DNA from: Plasmopara viticola
Lineage: Eukaryota; Oomycota; Peronosporomycetes; Peronosporales; Peronosporaceae
DNA: 64,000 nt
Direction of reading: 5' to 3'
Assembly (NCBI GenBank): GCA_001695595.3
Contig: MBPM02000010.1
Span: 62,001-126,000 of the forward strand
A program made the translations under genes and the position numbers. Every line of letters starts with the position of its first letter. The stretch's first letter is position 1. The notes beneath the pieces are model-generated. The model worked only from the letters and a program-made list of their open reading frames with translations, made no database searches and was not told the DNA's origin. This document shows positions 13,301 through 24,422 of the stretch, piece by piece.

Positions 13301-13884
13301 CGCAGTTGGTAGGCTTTTGACGTTGAAAACATGGGGAGGATTCCATCCACTTCCGTGATCATTGCCCCTTGCGCGTCTTTGGTGGGAAGAGTACCACTTG
13401 TGGTCCGATTTTGGGGTACCGAGTGACAATTTGATGGCACTGGTGAGTGGGGTACATAGTGCGCTGGCGCTGGACTCGTGGCCTTGGGCTTGGGCTTCCA
13501 AAACGCCGTTTTGTCGCGTTCGTGGCCGCCTTTGCTCTTTTCTTCAGCGTGGTAACTCTCAAGTGTAGGGAGACTACACCGATCGTCTTCGAATTGGTCT
13601 CGGAAGCTTGGCTGTTGGACGAGACGGAGAGTGGGCCCCGCGGCGTGGTGGGGACGGTAGATCCAGTCGGTAGTCGGAGCCGACTGGGCTGAAACGTGGG
13701 AACTATGCGATCTGAGACTCGATCGATGGCCCTCGCTACTATCTCCGTCATCCGACGGGCGTCGCCGCAGAGATACGGCCTGTACCCGTGTGCGGAGGTC
13801 GTGATCCTGTTGTACCATTTCTAACGTAGCGCTGTCTATTTCTAAGTTTGTACCATGATGCGGGGACGCAGTGTCCGAGGTCAT
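10306..13884 (-). CDS. Anoctamin (TMEM16) family protein with C-terminal EF-hand
   Basis: A single-exon gene for 1,192 residues. Anoctamins are Ca2+-activated chloride channels or phospholipid scramblases. The first ~450 residues are a low-complexity, probably cytosolic region. Eight or more membrane segments follow, starting near LTLSCLFYYLCFRF. Two family landmarks are present: FVQWENYAKKSEHEN between membrane segments, and CNNILEVRGDAFRLLF, where the conserved Glu and Asp belong to the Ca2+ site in characterised members. Near residue 1063 a canonical EF-hand loop (DVDGDGHLAELE) lies beyond the membrane domain. The ATG at 13884 is chosen; the frame extends 47 codons upstream but only to a GTG. 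Long open frames on the opposite strand are shadows. Channel versus scramblase activity cannot be decided. Confidence 0.9.
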   Translation of the reverse strand: MTSDTASPHHGTNLEIDSATLEMVQQDHDLRTRVQAVSLRRRPSDDGDSSEGHRSSLRSHSSHVSAQSAPTTDWIYRPHHAAGPTLRLVQQPSFRDQFEDDRCSLPTLESYHAEEKSKGGHERDKTAFWKPKPKATSPAPAHYVPHSPVPSNCHSVPQNRTTSGTLPTKDAQGAMITEVDGILPMFSTSKAYQLRRDNSTEPVPPESKTPFHAMHYYMHTAPHVSIEETHKYTFAIVLKHTEQVFHLLKRRFPSRSSASIRRDLPHHVSALQQKCVRRLIQAGLHVVVLDNALYDQYRDDQRGVRRKRPHHDGAQNLCLLINPNHTPDLLLHEFKREVDELAIKRGDALGRLAEASLDSLKTMCFSPALELQLTHNIIHNAFVDYDKDEWVIDVNKELTVRDVLVECFPLHDRAFNKRFFDEYRKRTFELHVRKAAAGNSDRWAVEELRLHFGERVAFLFAFMHIYNKHLVPLTLSCLFYYLCFRFTSAPQWRQYMQGLTIIGLFVVCFWGPSFLVCWARETRLLVEKWQLAKYQNTVYERNDENPGFQYVWVKNQLTHEMEKIPKQRKNHWIQLTMLVFVLISAVIQCLCLVPFIQWYVYAKNAPTCEACEGDASTSYPCMWFVTCFMAPTSSLGTDRWGYILLQGILLGLLIDIIFFELFNWMSEKFVQWENYAKKSEHENRLIHRRFVFVWTNWFFWFLFISFVYMPFGDTILRLFHRVGLGALAPYDWNPNLLTLDTLFVTPLVVTQLLNMLLETIAPYLLRKLRGRPSLGCRQAYVLTSCMHRLARSFGARRSPRASHASRSTPARDQGDDGRNLTPTRLAQCVAKATGFHVDVVPMSDDSNHYTAYEILAEAKLPIFDPMLDYLDACIQFSYVMMFTVVWPLLPLPAFCNNILEVRGDAFRLLFANRRPMPRRDTSIGEWATVLAYANIVGVTVVSAFVVVYHFGFFVTTCNFTFGAAYVIPFGTIDPQDSVDPSACKNESGSSHWRMYQIILFVVLEHVSFCMRYLVLQIDKTPSMIRSSGFLRLKQIQQLTATKAAPPSQLEYVQRLRVLFDQYDVDGDGHLAELELIPFLAAWLCKHSSELLPYSGLIFRYMDKNKLGRVPFSTCCLMMQHVNHDRFFSCLLGLYDPLHGAYNEEIRRTCDPIEVRRVLSEVSEVQRRSASSRASNVTDVSRPRDSTFFYLEN

Positions 13885-14049
13885 TTCACGTCCCGAGCGG
13901 AGAAATGACGTGCAAACGCGGGCTATTGGCAATCCCTGCTGGTACCGCACCGAATTCGATTGTTGCCATGGGCGGAGAAATGGCTTGGGATTGGGTACGG
14001 AAAGGCCCGACAGCCAATAAGGCACGTAAAAATCGAGTCAGATTTTGAT

Positions 14050-17000
14050 GCTTTTTTGTCCGTGAAAAGGGTACCTGATTTTGCCCTTGTACCAATCAAA
14101 GGCATTGTTCGAAACGTTAGTTGAAATACGCCGACGAGGCTTTCACGTATCGTTTCTCAAGGCAGCAAACAGGCTCGAGTGCTATGAAGTCGTGTGATGA
14201 TAGTGTGGTGATCACGAATGACAAGCGCGGCCAAGCGTAGCCTTACAGACGACCCAGGTACGAGAGAGTCAGCCTCGTGATAGGTCCCATCATTTGGCAA
14301 ATTCCTGCCTAAGTCGCGAAACCGGTAAAAGACGGGTCCATTGGCACTTTTAAGTGGTACAACTATCACATATGCTGCTCGGACAGTACGTTGTAACGTG
14401 TAAGGATTACGGTCTGTGAATGACAGCTTGTCGCCTTGGATAGAATCACTCTGTTTCCGGAATTATTTAACATGGTACTTTAAGCGGTCAATGACCTCCT
14501 TGTCCTATAGGCTCTTCCGGATCTCGCAGTGATATACATATAGATAAAAGGATTTTGGCACAGTCAATTTAGTGCTTCGTGTTTTCTGTTCCCAAAATTA
14601 ATGTCATGCTTATACCTCAAAGGCTTCATCTTTCATGAACGCCGCTTCACTTCATTATTGAAACAGAATGCAGAATATCTGAAAGCCATGGATGAAGTTA
14701 GTACAGTGAAACAACTGCCTCGTCTTTCTGTTAATATTACACTGTCCACTTGGTGGCAGGGTCAAACGTAGTGTAGCATACGTCAGTGTTCGTCGCACCA
14801 ATCAGAAATACTAACTTGTGTGACGTCAGGAGCTAATACTGAGGACATTAGGCCTTTTATCTCGTTTTGATAAATGAAGACTCTGGGAGTCAGATCCGCG
14901 ACTCGTTTTGATGCTAACTCTATTACAAAGGTCAGTGACCCAAACTTGCTCCTTTTTTAACAAAGAGATACGACAGGCATGGCTCTAAAGCAACCATTGT
15001 GTCGCTTTTCACAAGCACTGCTCAATATATTATGCGTCACTTTGTGCTGAGCATCGCTCGCTACAAAATCGTAAGAGTCCACCTCAGAAATATCAATGCT
15101 CAACGCATCATCCCTTACCGCGCGAAAATCACATCTGCATTCTAGAAGAAGTGGATTTAAAAATAAATTAATTTCTGCAAGGAGCATATTGAGAATACAC
15201 AAGATCTTTGACCGTTATCGAAGAAGTGTTCGTACTCACGATGAGAACGGATCTTGTAATCAGATCCAAGACTCGACAGCATTCGACGTCATCGAAATTG
15301 TGCGAACTCAAACCGGGATTCGAGATACTGTGATCCTCGTTTCAGTCTCTAAACAAACATTGACACTATTATATTGAGGTACTCACTCAGCATAGGTCAG
15401 ACTTCATTTGACGGTAGAGCGCTTAGTGTTATTGCCGAACGCCCCTCGTTCAACAAAAAGTACTCCTGACTAGCTACAACCTTTACGGTTGCATCATCAA
15501 CAAGCAAGCCAGGCTTGTACGCACGATCCCTGCTATAAAGCATTAAATTTTCTCAAAGCTCAGACCTGCTGTTCTTTGATCTACAGTTTTGAAGAAATTA
15601 AGTTCTTCTCTGGTTGAAGACCCGCTGTACAAGGGTTTTGACGCTTTGTTGTTGTTCACTACGCGAGGTTTTATGCATTTACGCGCGTAGCCTGAGCTTC
15701 ACTCTAACCGCAAATGGCAAAATTTACCACAGAAGTAACATCGATGTATATTTGCTGACCAGCAGCTCCGAAACTTTTCTTCATTGTTTTATCATAGCTG
15801 AGATCAATGGGGACAGAAGCGATTGTCTGCGCTGCCTATCGATAAATTTGTCACTTTTACAGACTTCTCTAAGGTACACAAAGCACCTCCAGCCATGCGC
15901 AGTTCATCCATACAGACGACAACTGCAGCCACATTCGAGAAGATTACGGCTCTTAGCCAGCAGGATTTGCAGCATAGACCACTACATTCTTCTTACTTCA
16001 ACAAGTTGCAATTGCTCATGGTCGCGCACTTGTGCAGCAAAGAACTTGCATCGGCTGACGCTTTAGCCTCTACTGAAGTTTTGCGGGTCAGTGGCTATTT
16101 GCTGACTTATAGAAATGTCAGAGTAACTCTTCGTCGATTTGCTCGCTGCAAACCGGACAAAATGGTCATTCGGTCACTCTTACCTAGAGAGAGTTATATA
16201 TTATTATCTTCTCTAGGCCTTAACGCTTTCCGTGAATAGTTACATCTTGAGTTTGTAATTCGCCCGTGTAGCCGTCAGGGACGACTTTGCCAACTTATGC
16301 TAAAGGTTTTCCACGGAAGCATTCCTTCGCCGTAAAGTGCCTTCAGATGTGCGCTGATTACGTCAGGTTATTGTGCATCAAGTGTTGCACTTTCTCAGGC
16401 CTTGGCAAAGATATTATCATTTTAGCCCGTCTTGCACGTCCTTAGTGAATGGAACGAGGTGCTCTATTATTTGAAGGTACAGTTCTCACAAAATTATGCG
16501 TAGAATAGTTACAGAAGCTACCAGGTAGGGTTGGTTTGCCGTAGCTCTTTGTTCAAAAGAAGCCCGAGCTTACGTCTTTGAATCCTGTAAACCTGTCCGA
16601 TTCGCAGACTGCTATCTACCTGACTTCTGAAGCTAGTATTAGGCTGTTAAACAGCCGCTGGGTTTGGCAAATTCTGTGGTTTGACGCTCGAATCGGGACC
16701 GGAAAGTACCTGTTTCAATACCCATAGGATTAGACATAACATGACTATCGTATCTCTAAGCTAAAACTAAGCTCTATTAAGAATGATTGATGAAAAAATT
16801 GATCAATTTCTTAAACGTTATTATCTAGATGCTGATTAGTACAAATATCCAGAAGCAGTGTCTTCTTTTACGTATTAACTCCTTCTGTCTTCTTCTACAT
16901 GCTAAAAAATCCCGAAAAAAATTTACTTGGTATGTACGATAGTATTGGCTAGTTTGACACACCCTTTCGATACTTTGGAGTCCGTTGATTCATACAAGCA

Positions 17001-17940
17001 AGATAATTTCTTTTTGAAGAAACTATCATTAAACTTGTGCCGCATCTCAAAGCCTGTACAACAAAGTGGATAAGCGAAGGTCATTACATTAAACACATTC
17101 TAAGTCATTTGACTATCTTGTTATCCGCACGTAGTGGACGTCGAATTCTGACACAGACAAGTATTTCAGGACACAAGTCAATCTCACAGTTTACAAGTAC
17201 TACGCGGCAGTACTGCGTAAGTGCGCTATACCATAGGATGATGACTCGTTTGCTCATTGCACAACAATTTTAGCTCAGCGGATGGGCCGACATTCCGTGG
17301 CTATGTCTGTGTATAAATTAGCGCCAATTTTTTTTGCACTCACCTGGATTGAGTCACGTTACGGATAAATTTTTGGAGCATACACTAACCCGCTTCCGAT
17401 TATGACATCAAATGGTCCAATGGAGCGCGAGTCTTAAAGAAAGCGATAAGTGCATTTGAAGATACAAAATTCGCATTGTAGTGCCAAACTTTGAAATTAA
17501 AATGATAAATTGTATATTCTTCTTTTCGGTCAATATGTTTATTTTGAAAGTCTTGGCTTAAATTCAATTCATTGCACAAGTTTATTGCACAAGTTTCTTA
17601 AGGCCTCAAAGATTTCGGCACATAATATCTTTGACATCTACAATGCTTCCTTTGTCAAGCGACAATACAATGCCTGCTTTACAAAGCAGTGATATTGTTG
17701 ATATCTGCTCTAATCACTTGTTCTCTTACTTTTTATCAGAAATTTGCCCAGTATTTTTGAATATTTGTGAAACGGAGCGTGTACTTAATATCCAACGCGC
17801 TCTCGATCATTATAGCTGTAGCCCAGATAGAAATGCTTCCAAAAGACAATCACTTAGCTAGCTTGTTTATAAAAGCTCGGGTAACGGTATGGTTGAAGCT
17901 GTAATAAGACTCATCGCCCTAACTGACTCTCTACAGTATT
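14050..17940. other. AT-rich gene-poor stretch
   Basis: Only short, poorly conserved-looking open frames occur here. The longest lie at 15,614-16,239 in two overlapping frames. None shows a domain, signal peptide or splice pattern that I recognise. The stretch probably holds decayed repeats plus the anoctamin 5' flank at its left edge. Confidence 0.5.
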
Positions 17941-17958
17941 AAGCGACATGCGCTATGT

Positions 17959-18291
17959 AATGTAATGTAATGTAATGTATTACGTTTTCGCGTTGCCAAG
18001 TTATGCACGTGCGAGGCTCAGTCTGGCTAGTCCACGGCATAGAGTGGTGTCCGCATACGTCGGGTCTCGTTCGGCGGGCAGTGCAGCCAGCACCGAGGTC
18101 GTGAGAGTCTTCCATTATTGTGTTTAGCTCTGACTTGGTAAGAGCCCAGGTGGCGCCCGGTGCTGGAGACCGTCGCGTCGAGGGTGAGACTCGTTAGAGA
18201 CCTGCAGATGCCCGAGAGCACCTATCCGAAGCGCGCGAGCATTTAGCCCCCGCGCTTGGAAGTAGGGCGTCACCCCAACCTTTTCCCGTAT
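17959..18291 (-). mobile_element. SINE-like retroposon, copy A
   Basis: A 333-bp element on the minus strand ending in a (CATTA)n-type tail, which appears on the plus strand as repeated TGTAA at 17,956-17,980. It is flanked by a perfect 11-bp direct repeat, ATGCGCTATGT (17,948-17,958 and 18,292-18,302), read as a target-site duplication. The sequence matches the elements at 30,066, 33,320 and 45,715. It has no coding capacity. Variable-length target duplications and a simple-repeat tail are typical of elements moved by LINE machinery. No clear pol III A and B boxes were found, so the SINE label is provisional. Confidence 0.75.
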
Positions 18292-18302
18292 ATGCGCTAT
18301 GT

Positions 18303-20840
18303 GTGCGCAAAATTCTAACATTCGACTAGGGACAGCGATAATTTATTCTTGTGACCCAACTTTAGCATTACGATCCTTTAAAACGATAAGAGACACTATA
18401 TCTGTCCATATCGAGCACAAAATGTTTATATTATACGACACAAGGCGCTAGACTTTAGCACTATTGACTGTCACGGATCTGCCGTCTCAAAGGGCATAAT
18501 TTTTTTAACGCAACGTTTATTCTTCACCAAAATAAATAAGCTATTGCGCACCATTTTCAAGTCCGCAATTATCCTTATGAAACGATCGCATGAAGCCGAT
18601 CTTGAAAGATCATATTCAGCCAATGCGAAAGTTGTGACGACGCTTGAGCAGAAAGAAGAATTGTAAAAAGGTAGGTATAAATAGCAACGGCATCATGAAT
18701 GCCTATTGTTTCTTCGGTATATGTGTGACGAACAAATGTTCGACCCTTGGCATAGTCGTAAAGGAACTAGTGCCTCGGAAGAAGCATAATGTTCGTCATA
18801 TATTCCTTAGACTTTGATTTTGGTGATTAGTGTCAAGGAGATGCGGTAGCAGATCTACATGCTATCATAATATGCTCCAGTGCACCAGTACTATGCTTGC
18901 AAGATACTTTGTTCACAAACTTGTGCGCAGGAAATATTTTTTGGCATCGAAACCCGACGCCGTTGACGCTAAAAAAATGAGCATGCAAAAGATCCAGCTT
19001 GTCCTACTTGCAGCTCTTTTTATTTTAGAATTCGTCAAACGATTGTGGCCAGTTATCAATTATTCAGATCTCGAAAGGAGCGTATGTTTTTACGTCCGCC
19101 GTGTAAATATGGAACAAAGCTTAAATTGCTGTTTTGCCGACCAAATTCTAAAATTGTGTATGCTTCGCTGCAAGCAGAGGAGTATATGTCGTAATTATAT
19201 AGTCGTGGAGGCTCTGGCACGCTAGCATGTGAGACGGTAGCGCGAACGTTTTTCAGCTATGCAGGGTATGTCAAGAGCTCTCGCATCTGCGATTAAATTA
19301 AACGTAACCCGCTTTGTTAAGCGGGATAAGCGTAATTTGAGTGGCACTTACGAAACTAATAAAGAAGCTGGGACAGTCATTCGCGTGTTCATCGAACAAA
19401 AATCAATAAGGTAGAGGATTATGTATATTGATTGGTGAGCCCCCGCCATAGACGTGATGCGGAGAAAACGTCAAGCGCTAGCGTACCACAGTTGCAACCC
19501 TTTTGAAAAAAGACGGACGTTAGCAAAGTATCAATTTACAAACCCAACGCGAAGATCGCTTGGTACTTAGACTTAAAGTGAATCGTTGAGGATGGAGGGT
19601 TGATGAATGAAAAATGACTTAAAGGAAGACCAGTCGACGCAAGGAAGCGAGGTTCCATCAACTTCGAAGCATGCTGGGCTCGACAAGAACGGCCTCATTT
19701 GAAAATCTCTTTTCGCATACGTGGTGAGCATCAGCTATCATGCCGATCAGATGCTTCCCTTTCGTTTATGGTGACACAGCTGGTGCGTTTTTGATCTAGT
19801 AATTTGTGTACTGCACAACTTTAAGACTTTGCATCGAAGCGATTTTCACAGTGGCAAAATTTTGACCAACGCGTACGCGAATGCTTATTAAGTAGCGATA
19901 CCGATGATAGATGCACTTTTGAAGGTCATGATAATGACGATAAGTTATGCGAATAGAAATATATCGATTGGCGAAGGCTAGGTATACAACTCTCATTATA
20001 TGCACAGAAAAAGCACGCAATGCTTAGGAACATGGGTCAGCAGCAAGTACAAGCACGCGGGATTGGGAAGACAGCTATTGAGTGATCAAAAACGCTAGTA
20101 ACTATGTTTGCATTAAGCATGTGAAGATTAAGCACCGATTTATTCGGGTGAATGCGAAAAAAAAATAATTGAAGATTACTTCCTTTCTTCCGACGCTGGT
20201 GATATCACCAGTGAGGGCATTTCAGAAGAATATTGGCATACAAGAATTGATGTAGATGTCTCGGCAAGGCTCTAATTATGGTGTAGGAGTCCCACACAAA
20301 AATGAATTTCGAGGGAGTAACTCTGGATGGTAAATCACATTTTAAGCTATTGATTCCCCTGTTGCAATTTTAGTGGGTGGTCAACAGGCGAGCATTTGCT
20401 CAAGTGCGCCTTACGAAAGCGGGGGTGAATTGGGACCACTGGACAAAGGAGAACAATTTTGATGGCGGGAATAGAAATACTTCGAGTGCTTATTTAACAC
20501 GAGCAGATTCTTAGGATGCGATCCACTCTATTTTTGCCGCCCCAAGCGCAGCGAAATTAGTGGTCTATCGAGATTGCAGCTGGACGATAGCCGTAACTTT
20601 TCAATTTGGTGAATCAGTCTTTATACTTCGATATTAGGAACTATGAGCAGTCCTTCCTCAAAATTTCGTATACATTATTGCATGCCTCCTCCAGACAAGG
20701 TGCTGACTGTCACAAACTAGATCAACAATCTCACATACAGGAAATCGCTGTCACTAACGCGAGGCTGTATAACAATATAACTTTGTCAGCAATGCTAGCC
20801 AATATATCCAAAGCCAAAATAAAAATGCATTAGCGGAGTT
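18303..20840. other. AT-rich gene-poor stretch with decayed sequence
   Basis: Small open frames only, for example 18,830-19,225 and 20,606-20,833. No recognisable domain was found. A segment around 19,480-19,720 reads like fragmented coding sequence but could not be identified. The right end holds the promoter of the COMM-domain gene. Confidence 0.45.
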
Positions 20841-20843
20841 TTG

Positions 20844-20860
20844 AATGGTCATTTTCCTCC
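20844..20860 (+). promoter_or_regulatory. Inr-like core promoter element of the COMM-domain gene
   Basis: GGTCATTTTCC, at 20,847-20,857, resembles the oomycete initiator core (TCATT plus pyrimidines). It lies about 30 bp upstream of the ATG at 20,881. It favours that ATG over the in-frame ATG at 20,845, which would overlap the predicted transcription start. Confidence 0.4.
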
Positions 20861-20880
20861 ATGTAATTTTTTGTTTTCAA

Positions 20881-21624
20881 ATGGCATGTGCAGAATATGC
20901 GGCAGCTTTCCTTGACGACGACACGCGTGCCGTGCCTCCTCAGGCGATCGACCTTCTTTCTGCTCTCTCCAATACATCGCTCAAGTCTCTAGCAAGTGCT
21001 GCTGTCTCTGAATTGACTGAAACCTCCACGACCGAGCCGCATCCTCAAGTCGACAACGAAGCGTTTGCAGCCATGTGTGTCATCGTGGCATCCTTTGCCA
21101 AAAATGGAGGCGCACAAAGACCCGCCGAGCAGCGGTAGGACGAACGTAAAGAATCGATTCACCACCCTGTCTCTCATTTGATACTGTGAGTAATTAAGGC
21201 AGCAGCTCTATGCTCTTGGAGTGGAGGACGACGAGTTGCAAGAGAAGCTCTTGTCCGTCTTGACGACAGTAGCGCCAAGGGTGGAGCACGTGCTGGAAAA
21301 TACTTGTGGGTTTGTATGGTAACCATCAATTGTCAAGAGAGTGTATTCACGGTCGTAAGTGCTGCGCTAGACTTTGACTTTGCTCACGTAGTCGACGTGA
21401 AGTGGAGACTTGATTACGTCTTGCGTTCAAGTAGTGCCGGGAGTATTCATGAGCCACTCTACTTTGTCGAGCTGCGTCTCCAGTCGCCATGTGCTCGGAC
21501 GTCGTCGCTGCAATTTATGGCCTTTACGTGCTCAGTCGAAGAATTGCGGTCGCTGGTGTATCGGATTCAAGAGGCTTCGAATAGGATTGAAAAGCTCGCG
21601 GCTGGAACGACCTCTTCAATATGA
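20881..21624 (+). CDS. COMM-domain protein (COMMD family)
   Basis: COMMD proteins assemble into the Commander complex, which works with the CCC/retriever machinery in endosomal recycling. Three exons are inferred: 20881-21134, 21199-21305 and 21371-21624, giving 204 residues, the usual family size. Intron 1 (64 bp, GTAGGA...TTAAG) joins PAEQ to RQQLYALGVEDDELQEKL in frame. Intron 2 (65 bp, GTGGGT...GCTAG) leads into the C-terminal COMM domain: FDFAHVVDVKWRLDYV, later LQFMAFTCSVEELRSLVYRI. An alternative intron 2 (21310-21359) is also in frame and would change only a few residues. Which COMMD paralogue this is cannot be told. It is convergent with the enkurin gene, 119 bp between stops. Confidence 0.82.
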
Positions 21625-21743
21625 TAAAATTTTCAGACAATCAAAATGAAGAGCACGTGAAAGCAAGCATATCTTTCTTTATTAGAGACGCCATCTACTG
21701 TAGCTAAAGGAAGCTCAAGTCCAAGGCGTCGAATCCCCTACGG

Positions 21744-22627
21744 TCAGTACCGGTCATTGTTCTGGCTAATCACAATGTGCCCCTTATCCAGCAGCTGAAT
21801 ATCCTTTTCAAGTTGTGTCAATTCTTTCTCCAACGTCTCTTTTCGTCGCACTTTTCCAAGCGTGTCAAACACGACATTGTGACAGAGCTTTTGATACTTG
21901 GTGTTGACGTGGTCCCATTTCGATTTCAACGCGTCGACAAGGGCCAGTCGTTCGCTCTCGTCCATTGCTTCGAGATGCGCGCGACCATCGTCCGCCATGG
22001 CATTGTGCTTTTGCTTGACAAAATCCTCGACCAGCGCATTCTCGCGCTCAATCTCGTCCTTCACTTGACTCAAGTAGCGTGGGACCTTGCCGTAATCTTC
22101 TTTTTGCAGGTATTGAGGCACGTCCTTCTTGGCACGCGCTCGATTTCCCGGCACGGCAAGAATCGTCTCTACAGCATTGGCCGTGACAAAATTTTTGGCC
22201 GATTTAAGTCCCATGATCGGGCGGTCCTCTTTTGTCACGACGGGTGGACGGGCTGGTCCAGAATAAATGAATTTACCCGCTACCATGCAATCAAACGCAT
22301 CAGTAAGTCGGTAAGTTATTAAAAATAAATTCCAACTCACGCACGCTTCTGGACCACGACAGCAGTGGCACTTCGTTCGCCTTTTCGGATGAAAGCTTTC
22401 GGATCGGGTTTGACTGGTAGTCGACCAAAACCACGGGCACTCGTCGGTTTGTCAATCCGTTCCACCGTGCCTAAATTCGCACCTTCCAGCTTTGTTTTCC
22501 CATGCACACCAAACGTGCTCCCAGTCGGGCGCACATGCGGATCATACTTGGAACGATATCGTTGCGGCTTGGCAGGCTCCTCGTAAACTTTAGGAATTAA
22601 ATTATAAATGCACTCGTCACGTTGCAT
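21744..22627 (-). CDS. ENKUR: Enkurin-domain flagellar protein
   Basis: Enkurin is a calmodulin-binding axonemal protein of cilia and flagella. Two exons, 22627-22345 and 22279-21744, are joined across a 65-bp phase-1 intron (GTGCGT...GGTAG) to give 272 residues, close to the family length. The N-terminal half carries basic, Pro-rich segments (YEEPAKPQRYRSKYDPHVRP). The C-terminal half is the enkurin domain, a coiled coil: KVPRYLSQVKDEIERE, LVDALKSKWDHVNTKYQKLC, then DTLGKVRRKETLEKELTQLE. The frame across the junction reads VVVQK-P-GKFIYSGP. An intact gene argues for a flagellated (zoosporic) life stage. The next gene upstream (GH6) lies on the same strand, 146 bp away. Confidence 0.88.
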
Positions 22628-22772
22628 GGTTCCTCGTCAAAGTGGCACTGCTCTTCCGACCTTGAAAATGCGTTTCACATGAAGTCGTCATGAAATCTAT
22701 TATTGCGAACTTAATGATCATATATAGAAATAACTTTATTTTGCACTCATCACTCACTCTTTAATTATCCTC

Positions 22773-24112
22773 TTAGGTACATGCGTTGGGTTTCGAAGCG
22801 AGCTTGTTTTCAGCCTCGCCTTTTGTAAAGTCTGAAGCAGGACGAGTACCAATGGGAGTCTTGGTCGGTGCGGCGTCCACTACCAGTGAAAGAGGCGGTG
22901 CATCCACTTGCACAAGCTCTGGGGCTGTTGTCAAACGATTATAGTCGGTGGACGTCGCATTGCCAGAGTCCGTTGGGCTGGAATTCGAAATGGGAGTCAA
23001 GATCGAAACGTCAATGGTCGAGTTGATCAGCGTGCTCGCAGCGGCATCGATTCGTGCTTTTCCGAGCTGGTGGACAAAGATGCCATTGTTCCAGAGGCTC
23101 GTGAACGCATCGGGGAAGAAATCACCGGCTTTTGGTCCACGAAGGGCTTCGTTCGACTGTCCCGTGCACTCGCCGTCGCTCTCGCCGGCTGGTTTGGCCC
23201 AGATGAACCGGCTCACGACACTGGAGCCAGTGCTGTTGGTCGGTAAGTCGCCAATGCCTGCCCATTCACAGTTGCACCATTCTGTCGAGACCGTGACCTG
23301 GATAGAGAACAAAAACAACGTCAGGAAGGTAGTCTTGACGACAGCAGCGAGGCTCAACGTACATAATTGCGGCTCGTGTCGACGATACACTTGTAGTCCC
23401 TCCCACTGGCTTTGACGAAGCGTTCGCACGTGGCAATCATTTCGTCTTTGGAGCGATAATTGGCCGTGTTGAGCGCAATTCCCTTGCATTGGAAGTCCGC
23501 GTCGACAGCGTTGACAATCTTGGCAACAGCAGCAGCTTGGTCGTCGTCGGACAGCGTCCAATACCCAACATCGAGGTACATTTCCGTTTGAGTGTTTTGT
23601 GACAGGGTTGTCATGGCGACACCGAGGTTAGCAGCGTAATTCTTGTCGTTGCCACACCCGCCATTGGCTAGAAGACCAATCGCGTCAGGTTCGAGAATGT
23701 AAACGACCTGTCGATCACCAGTAGCGTCGGCAAGTTGCTGCAAGAACTCGCGGTAGGTGTCGGTATCGACGTTGGATCCATTGGTGGAATAGCCGTTCGC
23801 ACAGTCCTTTTGAGGTAACCCGTACACGATAACGGTCGGAGGGCTACTGCTCTCCACGTCGCACTTTGGAAGGACGACAGTCTTGGCCAGCGTCGCCACG
23901 TCCGCAACGCGATCCGTGTACCATTGCGCGACGGGGTGCTCTGCCACGAGCTCAATCTGGTCTTTGAGGTCCGGATTCGCAGCAATTGCGCTTTGATATG
24001 AACTACTAAGCGCTGGTTGACACGCATTAGACGTCTTTTGTGCAATCGTACTCGATCTTGAAAGCGAGAGCGCAGCAAGTAGCAACGGGATGTAGTGACG
24101 AGCGGGCTTCAT
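22773..24112 (-). CDS. Glycoside hydrolase family 6 (cellobiohydrolase/endoglucanase type), secreted
   Basis: GH6 enzymes cleave beta-1,4-glucan from cellulose; in a plant-associated oomycete the target is likely plant or own cell-wall cellulose. Two exons, 24112-23363 and 23297-22773, are joined by a 65-bp phase-0 intron (GTACGT...ATCCAG), giving 424 residues. A signal peptide is seen at the N-terminus (MKPARHYIPLLLAALSLSRS). Active-site landmarks are present: GLPQKDC (the Asp matching the general acid in fungal Cel6A), YILEPDAIGLL, DTSRNY spanning the intron, EWCNCEWAGIG, and IWAKPAGESDGE. No carbohydrate-binding module is visible; the last ~80 residues are Ser/Thr/Pro-rich and end with a Cys. 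Exo versus endo mode cannot be told. Confidence 0.93.
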
Positions 24113-24422
24113 GGTGGTGCGTTAAAGTGTTGTCGAGCTGTTAAGTTGAGATCTGACGTCTTTGGATCGGAAGGGTAGTCTGCTCTTTTTCTTAACACCT
24201 TGTCCAAGGTCTTGAAGTCTTTAAAAGACTTTGTCATCCTCCAAGCCTTTTAAACGTTCCTCTCTCGCATCCACATGCTCAACTTTAAGTCTTCTACGGA
24301 CAAGATTTATAGACACGTGACCTATTATTGTACTATAATAAGGAAATTAGGACAGAACAGACGGCATAAAAAATAACAACAGATGCTAACACAGCGCTCA
24401 GTTCGACGAACCTGTCGTGTGA
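24113..24422. other. Intergenic region between GH6 and carboxypeptidase genes
   Basis: A 310-bp AT-rich stretch with no gene. It should hold the GH6 promoter and the 3' flank of the carboxypeptidase gene. No clear regulatory motif could be singled out. Confidence 0.5.

Noticed and set aside
15614..16239. Possible gene in the gene-poor stretch
   Set aside because: Two overlapping frames of moderate length without domain, signal peptide, plausible splice or promoter; probably chance.
17959..18291. tRNA-derived promoter boxes in the SINE-like element
   Set aside because: No segment fits both A-box and B-box consensus at proper spacing on either strand.
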